A stretch of 64,000 bases of DNA from Cyclobacterium amurskyense (GTDB taxonomy: Bacteria; Bacteroidota; Bacteroidia; Cytophagales; Cyclobacteriaceae): positions 930,001 to 994,000 of the forward strand of contig NZ_CP012040.1 of NCBI RefSeq assembly GCF_001050135.1, written 5' to 3'. Below, one piece after another: positions 28,202 through 36,907 of this stretch (within the stretch, counting starts at the first letter, position 1; each line of letters begins with the position of its first letter). Both the position numbers and the translations under genes were made by a program. Under the pieces are notes generated by a model, which made no database searches, was not told the origin of the DNA, and worked only from the letters and a program-made list of their open reading frames with translations.

Positions 28202-28276
28202 TTAGGCTAAATTGTCCAATGCAATCCTGTACTGCTCTAAAATTCCGGCTTCTGAAAATTTGGGTTTACTGGCCAT
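28202..28276 (-). pseudogene. 5' fragment of broken gene (second copy of 32360 start)
   Basis: Twenty-four codons from ATG 28276, starting MASKPKFSEAG and diverging after IALDN into a stop at the D-repeat junction. Coding sequence and upstream leader are nearly the same as those at 32157-32405, so this is a duplicated and truncated gene start. No functional product is expected. Confidence 0.7.
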
Positions 28277-28411
28277 ACAAATTGAATTTAAAGGTTTATA
28301 AAAACATCATGAAAATTCCCATTCATAACCAAACCCTCACCCGATCACCAACTCACTACATCACAGCATCACTAGTTCACCACATCACTTCATCACTACA
28401 TTATCCGATCA

Positions 28412-29533
28412 CTACATCCCCATTCCTTTCAGTTCATAATTTGTACTCCTTCCTCCTGCCGCTTCTTTTTGTAGGATTCCTTTGTCAATTAAATCGTTAA
28501 TATCCCTAACAGCCGAATCTTTGGAGCACTTTGCAATCTTAGCCCATTTTGAAGAGGTAAGTTTTCCATCAAATCCGTCCATAAGCTTATTCAATAATTT
28601 CCTCTGACGGTCATTCATTACTGTGTCAATGTGTTTTTGCCAAAAGTCTGCCTTAAATAACACCCTTGTCAAAACAGAATCTGTTGCATTTAAAGCATTA
28701 ATCAAGCAATTTAAAAACCAGATAATCCATATGGTTATATTTAAATCTCCTTTTTGTGTTTTCTCTAATATATCATAATACCCCTTTCTTTCTAATCGAA
28801 TCTGAGCGGACATACTATAAAAGCGTTGGTTACTTTTATCAGACCGGGCTAAAAGCATATCTGTCAATGCTCTTGCTATCCTTCCGTTTCCATCTTCAAA
28901 GGGATGAATTGTCACAAACCATAAGTGGGCAATAGCAGCTTTAACAACCAAATCAACTTTACTATTATTAAACCAATCTATCAATCGAGTCATTTCTTTT
29001 TCTACCAAATCAGAGTCAGGTGCCTGAAAATGTACTTTTTCTTTCCCCAATGCTCCAGATACAACCTGCATTGGTCCGGTAGTATCCTTTCTCCAGTCTG
29101 CTACAGTAATCTTGTACATCCCACTTCTTCCTGTCGGAAATAAAGCAGCATGCCAATCAAAAAGTCTTTCTGTCGTTATAGGGTCAAAGCATTTTTGAGT
29201 TGCGTCAAGCATCATTTCAACGACTCCTTCAACATTCCGATCAGATTCAACTGCTCCTGCGATTTCCATTCCTAATCTGCGAGCAATTGATGATCGCACT
29301 TGGTTTGGGTTAAGAAATTCACCTTCAATTTCCGATGATTTTAATACATCCAGTGTTAAGGTATCAAGTAGGGCCTCATTTCTCAAATCAAAACCCAATG
29401 TTTCCATTTTTCCAATAAGTCTGCCTTGTAAATTTCTTGCCTCACTAAGTAAATCCAAGAAATCATTACTATTCCAAGTAAATGCTGGCCAATTGTCTTT
29501 TTGATGTATAAAAGCTTTCATTCGATGCATCAT
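28412..29533 (-). CDS. Fic-domain protein (AMPylase-like), class II
   Basis: 373 residues. The Fic catalytic loop HPFEDGNGRIAR starts at H210 and is fully conserved. An N-terminal inhibitory helix motif SSEIEG (residues 66-71) fits the [S/T]xxxE[G/N] consensus, so the protein is probably autoinhibited. The first 90 residues resemble DUF4172, and residues 310-373 form a winged-helix-like DNA-binding end (SSKWAKIAKCSKDSAVRDINDLIDKGIL). Fic enzymes transfer AMP to a target protein hydroxyl. The target is unknown. Start could be MMHR or one codon later. Confidence 0.92.
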   Translation of the reverse strand: MMHRMKAFIHQKDNWPAFTWNSNDFLDLLSEARNLQGRLIGKMETLGFDLRNEALLDTLTLDVLKSSEIEGEFLNPNQVRSSIARRLGMEIAGAVESDRNVEGVVEMMLDATQKCFDPITTERLFDWHAALFPTGRSGMYKITVADWRKDTTGPMQVVSGALGKEKVHFQAPDSDLVEKEMTRLIDWFNNSKVDLVVKAAIAHLWFVTIHPFEDGNGRIARALTDMLLARSDKSNQRFYSMSAQIRLERKGYYDILEKTQKGDLNITIWIIWFLNCLINALNATDSVLTRVLFKADFWQKHIDTVMNDRQRKLLNKLMDGFDGKLTSSKWAKIAKCSKDSAVRDINDLIDKGILQKEAAGGRSTNYELKGMGM

Positions 29534-29764
29534 TTGTAACGAAAATAATTTTTATTCGACGCAAATCAAAATTAATCGTTGCAAATTTTGCATTAAATAT
29601 CTCTCTTATTCATTGCACGGCCCTCTCTTTTATTGGTAACGACCAGGTATGACATGAGCCTCGGGACTCATTAAACATCTACAATCTAACTGATCTGCAG
29701 ATCAGTTTCAAGTAACTACTTAGAGGCATATTCTATATCGTTTGTTAGTCAGGGTTTAGTTTTC

Positions 29765-29950
29765 TTATCCATATTGTTTGGCGTTAAAGTATTTCACTTT
29801 GTTTGTTTCACCGTAATTAATAGCTTGGTAGGCTAAAAAAGGAACAGTTAACACTCCAATCAGTCCAGATATTGCATAGATGTAGGATGTTCTGAAAAAG
29901 TATGGCCACAAGTAAATGAATATTCCAGTTGTTCCACCTAGAAAAATCAA
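29765..29950 (-). CDS. Small membrane protein, hypothetical
   Basis: About 61 residues with two hydrophobic segments (GIFIYLWPYFF and IYAISGLIGVLTVPFLAYQAI). No ATG is available. TTG at 29950 is the nearest start and lies within 6 bases of the upstream gene's stop, so translational coupling is possible. I do not recognise the family. The frame being open and membrane-like supports it only moderately. Confidence 0.4.
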   Translation of the reverse strand: MIFLGGTTGIFIYLWPYFFRTSYIYAISGLIGVLTVPFLAYQAINYGETNKVKYFNAKQYG

Positions 29951-29955
29951 CAGTG

Positions 29956-30144
29956 CTAAAAACTAACAACTTTACTTTCTTCTGCCTTTAATTCGTCTAC
30001 ATGATACTTCTTTTTAGTTCCACATGAGTTACAGCTCAAATTGATTCGTTCACCATTTTTTTTTGCCAGACCAAATCTGTCAGACGCATTTGTCTTCAAA
30101 TTGATCTCCGATCTGCATTTTGCGCATTTTGTGCAAATTTTCAT
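29956..30144 (-). CDS. Small zinc-ribbon-like protein
   Basis: 62 residues with CTKCAKC near the start and LSCNSCGTKKKYHVDEL in the second half; the two Cys pairs form a probable zinc ribbon. The conserved look (INLKTNASDRFGLAKKNGE) suggests a real small family. It overlaps the upstream ORF by 4 bases (ATG 30144) and is followed closely by the small membrane protein. Function unknown. Confidence 0.6.
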   Translation of the reverse strand: MKICTKCAKCRSEINLKTNASDRFGLAKKNGERINLSCNSCGTKKKYHVDELKAEESKVVSF

Positions 30145-30335
30145 TGGCCTTCTTCATATTCAAAATCCTCAATATTCAACTGTTTCTTATTGTCCCAATT
30201 TTTCTTCCATTGTTCTTTGTTTAGAAGTCCATTTTCGATAATGTGAACCAAAAAAATATTATTCGTCTTGATAGACGTAATCACCATGAACCTCGTTATA
30301 ATGGCAATACTTTGTATAAGTAAAAAGGGCTTCAT
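30141..30335 (-). CDS. Hypothetical small protein, possibly 5'-truncated
   Basis: 64 residues: a hydrophobic N-terminus (PFLLIQSIAIITRFMVIT) and a polar C-terminus (KKNWDNKKQLNIEDFEYEEGQ). It is first of three tightly packed genes. Its start is only about 7 bases from D repeat copy 3, so upstream coding sequence or the promoter may have been removed by that insertion. Confidence 0.45.
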   Translation of the reverse strand: MKPFLLIQSIAIITRFMVITSIKTNNIFLVHIIENGLLNKEQWKKNWDNKKQLNIEDFEYEEGQ

Positions 30336-30341
30336 CTGATC

Positions 30342-30535
30342 TTAGCCATCATTTGATTTTTGGATCAGGATTCCAGGCTAAAAATGAGTGGATCTCCTTG
30401 TGGGAGCTAACTCATTTTCTTAACGCCCTCCATCCTGCTCCAAAAACCATAACCTTTGAAGGCCGAAAAAACCTAATACATTGTGCTTTCATAAAGAACC
30501 GTAATTACCGATATAAGAATTTCCATCCAAAGACG
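30342..30535 (+). repeat. Repeat module D, copy 3
   Basis: The same hairpin and flanks as copies 1 and 2 (AAAATGAGT ... ACTCATTTT, TTAACGCC, AAGGCCGAAAAAA), lacking the first 50 bases. It is followed directly by B copy 6. Confidence 0.8.
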
Positions 30536-30540
30536 AATAG

Positions 30541-30670
30541 TTTACGAATCCCAAAACCCCATAGGGGTGACAGTTTTGTAGCCGAGGCTGTGAAGCCTTG
30601 GTCGAAACAATCGCAACGATAAGATTTTGGCGGTATTGTTGCTTTTTTCTGCAACAATGCTGACAAAATC
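30541..30670 (+). repeat. Dispersed hairpin repeat B, copy 6
   Basis: A CCGAGGCT-GTGA-AGCCTTGG hairpin and the GGCGGTATTGTTGC stem with a short T6 loop. It ends about 17 bases from the stop codon of the 3' gene fragment at 30687. Confidence 0.83.
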
Positions 30671-30686
30671 AATCCGTAAACCGGCC

Positions 30687-30905
30687 TTACCTTACTACCT
30701 TGCCTAGCGCTTCTAATAGCTGTGGATTGTCTTCTAATCCAATCCGGACAACTGCGTAGAACTCACTCATCCAGTCATCCATCTTTGCAAATGTCGCATC
30801 TTTCTCTTTTGTGGCGTCTTGTGATTCGCCTTTTTCTTGCAAGTACTCAGATCGTGCTGCTTCTATGTCTGAAATCATCGCCTTTGCAGCGGCTTTTCAG
30901 TTGGG
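30687..30905 (-). pseudogene. 3' fragment of broken gene
   Basis: The frame reads AAAKAMISDIEAARSEYL... through KMDDWMSEFYAVVRIGLEDN to LLEALGKVVR and a stop. It opens after an in-frame TGA rather than at a start codon. From memory of related Bacteroidota proteins of about 200 residues that begin MASKPKF and end EALGKVVRS, this is the C-terminus of the gene whose 5' end lies at 32360. Two other genes lie in between. Confidence 0.6.
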
Positions 30906-30977
30906 ATCTGTGATCTGTGCCTATTTTATGAAAACACCAACATGAAGGCTATTCAAAACCATCACCTATCACCACAT

Positions 30978-31000
30978 CACCCTGAGCCTGTCGAAGGGTG
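30978..31000 (+). repeat. Short palindrome CACCCT...AGGGTG
   Basis: CACCCT and AGGGTG pair around GAGCCTGTCGA. The CCTTCGACAGGCTCAGGGTG-type sequence is a widespread intergenic palindrome in several phyla. It lies just downstream of the lipoprotein gene at 31074 and could act as a weak transcription end. Confidence 0.5.
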
Positions 31001-31073
31001 CCGAAAGGATAAACCATGCTGTTCCAATTGTCAGAATGCTTGGTTATTGGCCCACCTTTTTTTATTTCTTTTT

Positions 31074-31676
31074 TCAACCAAAATAATACCCTGTGTCTAT
31101 AATTGTATTTCCATGTAGCCTTTCTACAGTTAAGTACCATTCAGCATAATTATGGCCTTTAAAAGCAATGTAAATTTTGTCATTGTCTATGTTAAGGTCG
31201 TAGTTCTTAGATACTATCATTTGTTCTAATTCTTGATAGTCTGAATCGTCCAATATTCTTTTGCTTATCCATTTAGCTTCATTAAGCCAATGGTCAATAT
31301 TGCCGGTTGAATGATCATCATTTGACTTGACTAGCTTGCCTGAAAGGCCAAAGTGATAACAACCTCCTCTTTGAGCATACAACGTATCAGCGTTTTGGAG
31401 AAGAATGGTTGCAGTTTTTGTTGAAACATTCCATGTGTAATTTTTAAATTCCGGAATGTGCTGAATGAACTCGTCCGATTGTGTGGTTAGATCAAAAATG
31501 CAATCGTCTTCGGTCTCCTTTTCCGAGATGTTATTTGATTCTTGATTTGTCGATTGCGTTCCACTTTCTGGTGAATGTTCAGTCTCATTAAATACTAAAG
31601 TTTCGTTTCTGCTCGCTTTTTTAGAGCAACTAATTTGAAGTCCCAGGATTAGAAGGATAAGTATTCTCAGTTTCAT
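31074..31676 (-). CDS. Hypothetical lipoprotein
   Basis: 200 residues with a lipoprotein signal peptide (LILLILGLQISC), then a Ser/Thr/Glu-rich linker at about 20-60, and a folded part (EFIQHIPEFKNYTWNVSTKT, GGCYHFGLSGKLV, AEWYLTVERL). I do not recognise it. It sits with the zinc-ribbon gene inside what seems to have been a single gene (fragments at 30687 and 32157), so it looks like inserted cargo. Confidence 0.65.
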   Translation of the reverse strand: MKLRILILLILGLQISCSKKASRNETLVFNETEHSPESGTQSTNQESNNISEKETEDDCIFDLTTQSDEFIQHIPEFKNYTWNVSTKTATILLQNADTLYAQRGGCYHFGLSGKLVKSNDDHSTGNIDHWLNEAKWISKRILDDSDYQELEQMIVSKNYDLNIDNDKIYIAFKGHNYAEWYLTVERLHGNTIIDTGYYFG

Positions 31677-31724
31677 TTTACGAAAATGTGGTAACGTTCT
31701 GGCTAAACTTCGTTTTATTGTAAT

Positions 31725-32105
31725 TTAGGTTTTGCACTGTTTATTTGATATCCTTTGGTCTTTATATTTAATCACAAATTCCTGCGCCTCTTTTATTGTC
31801 TTCGGCCATTCAACATAACTATCGGATTTGCCTTCCTGAATTATTTGTTGAAATGGAAAACCTTCAGAAACCAGAAATCTTACTAGGTCCCAATTTTTCT
31901 TATCAGTTTTTTTTGGAGGTCTAAATCTGTGATTGAGCAGGGTCATGTCGTTATTACATTCAGGGCAATCCCCGATTTTTAAATTGGTTAAATCGGACCC
32001 TAAATTCTCGACCCTATAACACTCCAAACAAACTAGCTTATGTCCCATATCTTTTAATTCAGCACAACATCCGAATACAATCACATTCCTTCTTTCAACT
32101 TGCAT
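31725..32105 (-). CDS. Hypothetical zinc-ribbon protein
   Basis: 126 residues. Two Cys pairs, LVCLECYR and GDCPECN, form a likely zinc ribbon in the first half. The second half is alpha-helical (WDLVRFLVSEGFPFQQIIQEG, WPKTIKEAQEFVIKYKDQ). The true start may be the internal ATG at 32048 (MGHKLVCLECYR), which would begin right at the ribbon. Function unknown. It is part of the inserted two-gene segment. Confidence 0.6.
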   Translation of the reverse strand: MQVERRNVIVFGCCAELKDMGHKLVCLECYRVENLGSDLTNLKIGDCPECNNDMTLLNHRFRPPKKTDKKNWDLVRFLVSEGFPFQQIIQEGKSDSYVEWPKTIKEAQEFVIKYKDQRISNKQCKT

Positions 32106-32156
32106 GTATATGCATTATATATCAGGATTTTGCAAAAGGAATTCGGCATAGGCGGC

Positions 32157-32360
32157 TCATTTTTCATCTGCTACTGATTGTTTTAGGTCGTAGGCTTGTC
32201 TGGTTTCGGATAGCATTACTTTGCCTTCTCCAATCTTTGCAGCATCATAACCTAACTCTGCCATGATCGCTGCGATTCTCGACTGGGATGCCACATTGTC
32301 CAATGCAATCCTGTACTGCTCTAAAATTCCGGCTTCTGAAAATTTGGGTTTACTGGCCAT
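32157..32360 (-). pseudogene. 5' fragment of broken gene (MASKPKF family)
   Basis: 67 codons from ATG 32360: MASKPKFSEAGILEQYRIAL, then IAAIMAELGYDAAKIGEGK and ETRQAYDLKQSVADEK, a TGA, and then in the same frame AAYAEF, which resembles the family's continuation. The frame is lost soon after. The 3' end lies at 30687-30905. A fragment of this gene's start is duplicated at 28202-28276. Confidence 0.65.
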
Positions 32361-32491
32361 ACAAATTGAATTTAAAGGTTTATAAAATAGTATGAAAATC
32401 CGCATTCAAAACCAAACCCTCACCCGATCACCAACTCACTACATCACTAGATCACCCCATCACTACATCTCCCCATTTCCTTACATCTCCC

Positions 32492-32617
32492 TTCCTACCA
32501 CCTACAATTGCATTCCTACTGCTTACATCCCTGCTCCTACGACTTACATTTGTGTTCCTACCGCTTACATCCCTGTTCCTACGAGCTACATTTGCACTCC
32601 TACCGCTTACAAGCCTA
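32492..32617 (+). repeat. 21-bp tandem repeat, six units
   Basis: Units of the form TTCCTACCGCTTACATCCCTG repeat six times with point differences. Read from the ATG at 32392 they encode a heptad of the type PTAYIPx/PTTYICx. Changes at Thr and Ile codons fall mostly in third positions. Upstream it merges with a CATCAC-rich simple sequence. The remainder of 32361-32846 holds no other gene I can support. Confidence 0.7.
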
Positions 32618-32846
32618 TCCCCATTCACAACTCGCTAAGTCATTGACTCTATGGCTATAACTATGAATATAATAAATTTTTATGAAATCAAAAAATAATG
32701 AGAAGACCATACTCCATAGTAAGCCAAATTCCAAACATCATTTCAATGTTCCATTGAAGTTTACCCTGAATATTTCTGCGATTTCAGAACTGCATTTAGA
32801 CTAGGCTGTTCCTGCCGTCAGAATGCTGTGTTATTGGCAAACGTTA

Positions 32847-33611
32847 TTATTTTATCTTTTTCAATTCAGCAGGGTGCTTTAATAACACCTTGTCATTTTT
32901 AGTCACTTCTAAGGTGAATGGAGGCGTTTCTTCTGATCTTAAAATATTTACATCAACTATATAGCTATATTCTCCATTTGTAAATGTGAAATGGTGATTT
33001 CCACCGCTACCATCTGGAGTCCATTCTCCGTTGTTAATGACTAGATCAGGTTTATTTGATAAGTCAGATTCAATTGACCAAGAAGCATATCTATACTTTT
33101 GATTTTCTAAAAGGTCAATTCGTAAAATAAACTTTTCAGTTTCAAGAGTATGAATCGGTTTTATAAAGTCCTTCAGGTTAATGTATAGCTGTTCTCTTTC
33201 GGACTCAATCCATTTTTCTTCTAGGGCTTTTTCTTTTTCAGAAGTGTAATTTGTTGTAAGAAATTGACCATCATAGTCCAACCAAACAATTCCATTATGA
33301 AGCATAATTCCACTCCAACCCATATCAGTCCAATCTTCTTTGATATTCGAACAGGAAATAATCGAGGTCAAACTATCGTCAAAAATTTCTGAGTATCGTT
33401 TCTTTAATTCTTGTTTGTTATTTATTGAAGGAATTGGGTAAGGTCGTTCAATTGGATAGGATATGATTGAGTCAAGTTTGTCAATGTCCGAGTTTATTAT
33501 GCAGTCCACAAAATACTCAACAACACCTTCATATTTAGTTTTGGAAAACTGAGAGAAACCGTCAGTAAAACCAAAAATAAAAAGCAAAATTGTCAATATT
33601 GATTTAGTCAT
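32847..33611 (-). CDS. Hypothetical secreted protein
   Basis: 254 residues with a Sec signal peptide (about 1-20, ending GFSQF). The N-terminal part (YFVDCIINSDIDKLDSII, KRYSEIFDDSL) looks like an NTF2-like or DUF-type periplasmic domain. The C-terminal part is beta-rich (GEWTPDGSGGNHHFTFTNGE). I do not recognise the family. It is the last gene before an AT-rich spacer. Confidence 0.65.
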   Translation of the reverse strand: MTKSILTILLFIFGFTDGFSQFSKTKYEGVVEYFVDCIINSDIDKLDSIISYPIERPYPIPSINNKQELKKRYSEIFDDSLTSIISCSNIKEDWTDMGWSGIMLHNGIVWLDYDGQFLTTNYTSEKEKALEEKWIESEREQLYINLKDFIKPIHTLETEKFILRIDLLENQKYRYASWSIESDLSNKPDLVINNGEWTPDGSGGNHHFTFTNGEYSYIVDVNILRSEETPPFTLEVTKNDKVLLKHPAELKKIK

Positions 33612-33845
33612 TTTTTAATGTGTGCCTACTAGTTTATAAAATCAAACCAGGTTTCGGCCCTAAGCATTTAGGAGGGAGGCATTGATTACCTAAGGAAACC
33701 TAGGTTTTTGAGTTTATTTAATTGAATGTTAAAACATCTTGTTTACTTGAATAATTATTCAAAAATAAAAAAAATTAGTTATCGACTTAGGACAAAATTC
33801 AATCAATACTTCTTATTTTAAGAGTTGGAAACATAACCATATTTT

Positions 33846-34136
33846 TTAATCCATTAAAATAATTTCATCAAAATCGTCTTGCGTAAATTTAACCTTGACC
33901 TTTAAAAACTTTTCAAACTCCTTCAAATAATTCGAGACTTCATTAAATCCACTAGCAGATTTATCTTTGGACGTCAAAAATATCTTTATCACCCCATTTT
34001 CAGGAATAACTATCAACGAAAACTTATTAAACAATTCTAGCATGGATTTTTCCTCCCCTTGTTCTATAATTTTTATGTCATGAATTTCCGCATGATGTTT
34101 AAAATTAGTACTTATAACTTCAGGACAACTATCCAA
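33846..34136 (-). CDS. Hypothetical small protein, start uncertain
   Basis: About 96 residues with no ATG near the N-terminus. The only nearby start is TTG at 34136, and the frame stays open about 17 codons further upstream before a stop. It contains KIIEQGEEKSMLELFNKFSL and a lysine-rich KFEKFLKVKV-like strand region. It may be a 5'-truncated remnant. No family recognised. Confidence 0.35.
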   Translation of the reverse strand: MDSCPEVISTNFKHHAEIHDIKIIEQGEEKSMLELFNKFSLIVIPENGVIKIFLTSKDKSASGFNEVSNYLKEFEKFLKVKVKFTQDDFDEIILMD

Positions 34137-34482
34137 GTTACAAGCTACTGAATAATCTCGTAAACTATTTTAAATCTCTTCTAAAGATAAAACCTATTAA
34201 TTAAATTAACCTCATTTTTCTTTATTGATTTACTTTTCATGATCAAATTATTATAAAGTTTAAGGTATTTAGACTGATAAACAAAGGAAATTTATAGGTA
34301 GGGTTTACACCTATTGTATTACCACAACTTCCTGTCACACTACCATTAGGACTATGAGCTACAGCCGTCTTAAAATCTATTTAATACAACTAAGAAATAT
34401 AGTAAGTGATAGGCAGAAAAGTATTTTACATTTGGATAATAGCCATAGATTATATTCTGCTGTTAGACGTAGGCCATTCCTT
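34137..34482. other. AT-rich gap without supported gene
   Basis: Downstream of the ABC-3C operon. A minus-strand stretch around 34260-34360 stays open for about 38 codons (AHSPNGSVTGSCGNTIG) but has no start codon, so it may be the tail of a lost gene. No repeats of families A-E are present. Confidence 0.35.
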
Positions 34483-36399
34483 TTAAACATTTTTTAAACT
34501 AGGATTTTCTTCAGTATAATAATCACCTACACAATACCTTTTATTATTTAATTCTTTTGGTATAAAAGATGTTGTATAAATGACTTGATAAGTTTCTCTA
34601 TTGAAATCCTTTAAATATTTAATAAGAATTCTTTGGAAATTATGAACTCTTTCAAATTCAATACCTTTATCCTCCATATTATCACATAAAATAAACCTTG
34701 GATAACGCATTCTTTTGATAGAAAGTGATGTAAGAAAAATTGCAAACCTCGCTGAATTTTTCAGGTAAAAACTAGAACTGGCTGAATATTTAGCATTTTT
34801 ATCAGATATAAAGGCTAAATTATTTCGATAATCAATATTAAATTCTTTTGCCTCAAAAAATTCTTTTTGTCTTTTCAAATCATTATTAAGTAAATAAACA
34901 CCAACTTTTTCTATTTCTTTATTAATATCTTTTTTAAGTCGTTCTTGTTCATTTTTTAATCTATTTATTTCATATTTATGAAAAGAAATATCTGATTCAA
35001 GCTCATCAAGCCTTAATTTTTTAGCTTGATAAAGTTCAGCATTTTCAAGCAGTGTTCTAAGTTGTAGTAGCTCACCTTCGATAAAGCCACGATCAGAATA
35101 CAACTTATCTATTCGTTCCTCTCTGAAAGATCTTACATCTTTAATTGCTTGATTAACACTTACCTGAATCTGATGAAGTTTGATATTTTCTTTTTCATAT
35201 TTTGCTTTTTCTTCAATCAGTTTTTTTTCTTTAATGTTATTTAATTTTTTTGATTCTTTTATCTGAAATGATATTTCTTGTTCAATTTTTCTTGCCTGGG
35301 TAATCCCAACACTGTTGTCAATTTTTTGTTTACACAAATTGCAATGATTAGGTGAGTCAACTGGAATTAGTTCAGAAAGACATTCAGGACAATTAACTAA
35401 GGTAAAACCACCTAAAAAATCTCTAGTAATTATCGACTTTCTTACTGCACTAAGTTTATTTTCTAATGCCTTAATAAAATAATCAGTATCCTCTATTTCA
35501 AGTTGAATTATTCTAATCCGATTAGTTAAATCTTTTATTACATCCCTTTGTTTAATTGCATTCTTACTAAGAGTTTGAAACTCTAATTGAGACTTTTTTG
35601 TATAATTTACCTTCTTATTATTTTCCTTAAATTCAATAATTAAAGAATCTAAATCGACAATTTCTTGTTCTTTATTGGATATTCTTGCGTTTATATTCCC
35701 CGGTATCAAATCAGCTAGATTAGGGATAAACTTTTTAATGACTTTTATTTCAGATTTTAACTCATCTGATTCCCTTTGATCCCTCTCTAATTTTTGTTGA
35801 AGGTCATAAAGATTTTGATTGTAGACACCCAATAAAAGATCAGAAACTGTTTCTCTGGTTAAAGATGTATCAAACTGTTCATATAAAAACAATGAATTAG
35901 TTGGAGAATCTTGATCAACATATAATAATCTAAGTATTTGATGAAAAGTAATATTATTTTCACCTTTAACAATTGGAAGGTTTAAGTTTTCAAATAAAAC
36001 ATTTGAAAAGCTTTTTTTATTTTCAGTTGTATCATAGTTAAATTTTTGCCACTCGGCAGAAATTAACAATGAATTCTCAAAAGAACCCCAAAAAAAGTAA
36101 ATCGATTCAATTTTATTACCAATACCATTAATATTAAAACTTATTTGTCGTTTTATAGTTACGGTTGCTCCATTTAATTCAACTTCAGCAACTACTACTG
36201 AACACTTCCTAGCCTCTTTTACCCAATCATTAAATGCACCCCCTAAGGCATAAAAAATAAAATGACTTATCGTAGATTTTCCACTACTATTATTTCCTCT
36301 TATTATATTTACCCCTTTATGAAATATTTCATCATAAGCAATTTTTCCTTCGTCAGTATATATGACTAACCTATTTAAATACAAATTATTATCCATCAT
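34483..36399 (-). CDS. ABC-3C system ATPase (Rad50/SMC-like, with zinc-hook-like Cys pairs)
   Basis: 638 residues. Walker A RGNNSSGKST with K41 is near the N-terminus. Two long coiled-coil arms follow (about 190-300 and 365-500). Between them is CPECLSEL...CNLCKQ, a four-Cys zinc element at the coiled-coil apex. The C-terminal head has a serine-rich signature (YSASSSFYLKNSARFA) and the Walker B-like FILCDNMEDKG, in which D is followed by N rather than E. This fits the ATPase of ABC three-component (Lamassu-like) conflict systems. The gene overlaps the middle-component gene by about 10 bases. The DNA is visibly AT-richer than its surroundings, which suggests horizontal gain. Confidence 0.82.
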   Translation of the reverse strand: MMDNNLYLNRLVIYTDEGKIAYDEIFHKGVNIIRGNNSSGKSTISHFIFYALGGAFNDWVKEARKCSVVVAEVELNGATVTIKRQISFNINGIGNKIESIYFFWGSFENSLLISAEWQKFNYDTTENKKSFSNVLFENLNLPIVKGENNITFHQILRLLYVDQDSPTNSLFLYEQFDTSLTRETVSDLLLGVYNQNLYDLQQKLERDQRESDELKSEIKVIKKFIPNLADLIPGNINARISNKEQEIVDLDSLIIEFKENNKKVNYTKKSQLEFQTLSKNAIKQRDVIKDLTNRIRIIQLEIEDTDYFIKALENKLSAVRKSIITRDFLGGFTLVNCPECLSELIPVDSPNHCNLCKQKIDNSVGITQARKIEQEISFQIKESKKLNNIKEKKLIEEKAKYEKENIKLHQIQVSVNQAIKDVRSFREERIDKLYSDRGFIEGELLQLRTLLENAELYQAKKLRLDELESDISFHKYEINRLKNEQERLKKDINKEIEKVGVYLLNNDLKRQKEFFEAKEFNIDYRNNLAFISDKNAKYSASSSFYLKNSARFAIFLTSLSIKRMRYPRFILCDNMEDKGIEFERVHNFQRILIKYLKDFNRETYQVIYTTSFIPKELNNKRYCVGDYYTEENPSLKNV

Positions 36400-36907
36400 A
36401 CCTACTTTCTAGCAAGTTAGTCTTTTCTTTTAAACCATCTTTTCCGTAAAGAGGAACTAAAAAAAAGTGTGAAGTTAAGAGTTTAAGAGTATTATCTTCT
36501 TGAACAGTCATGGTTTCGAGTTCTTCGTTAATTTTCCTAAAAACATCCTCAGAAATTTTAGTAACCTTATTTTCTTTAAGGTAATCTTTATTTATAACGC
36601 CAATTGAAGCTAAATATTTAATTGCACTCATTTGGTATGGTCTAATTTTCTCGAACATTTTTCTATCGTCGAAAATCAATTCGTAAGGATTGTCAGGTCT
36701 TAAGATATAGTTTTTAATTAGTTCTTTTATATCTTTCTCTTCTAACTTCAATTTTACATACTTTAACCTATTTGGATACAGAAAATAGTAATCCCATATC
36801 CGAAGTCTATCAATTTCTACAAATTCTCCACGGTGAAAAAAAGATAATAATTTCACAAGTCTATAAACTGAGTGATACAAGTCATATGCAGGTTGATAAA
36901 CTATCAT
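36389..36907 (-). CDS. ABC-3C system middle component
   Basis: 172 residues from ATG 36907 (MIVYQPAYDLYHSVYRLV). The family pattern of ABC-3C middle components is clear: YDLYHSVYRL, then EFVEIDRLRIWDYYFLYPNRL, then a helical region with MSAIKYLASIGVI. The protein is thought to bridge the ATPase and the effector. It overlaps the upstream gene by ATGA and the downstream ATPase gene by about 10 bases, so the four genes form one tightly coupled operon. Confidence 0.8.
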   Translation of the reverse strand: MIVYQPAYDLYHSVYRLVKLLSFFHRGEFVEIDRLRIWDYYFLYPNRLKYVKLKLEEKDIKELIKNYILRPDNPYELIFDDRKMFEKIRPYQMSAIKYLASIGVINKDYLKENKVTKISEDVFRKINEELETMTVQEDNTLKLLTSHFFLVPLYGKDGLKEKTNLLESRYDG

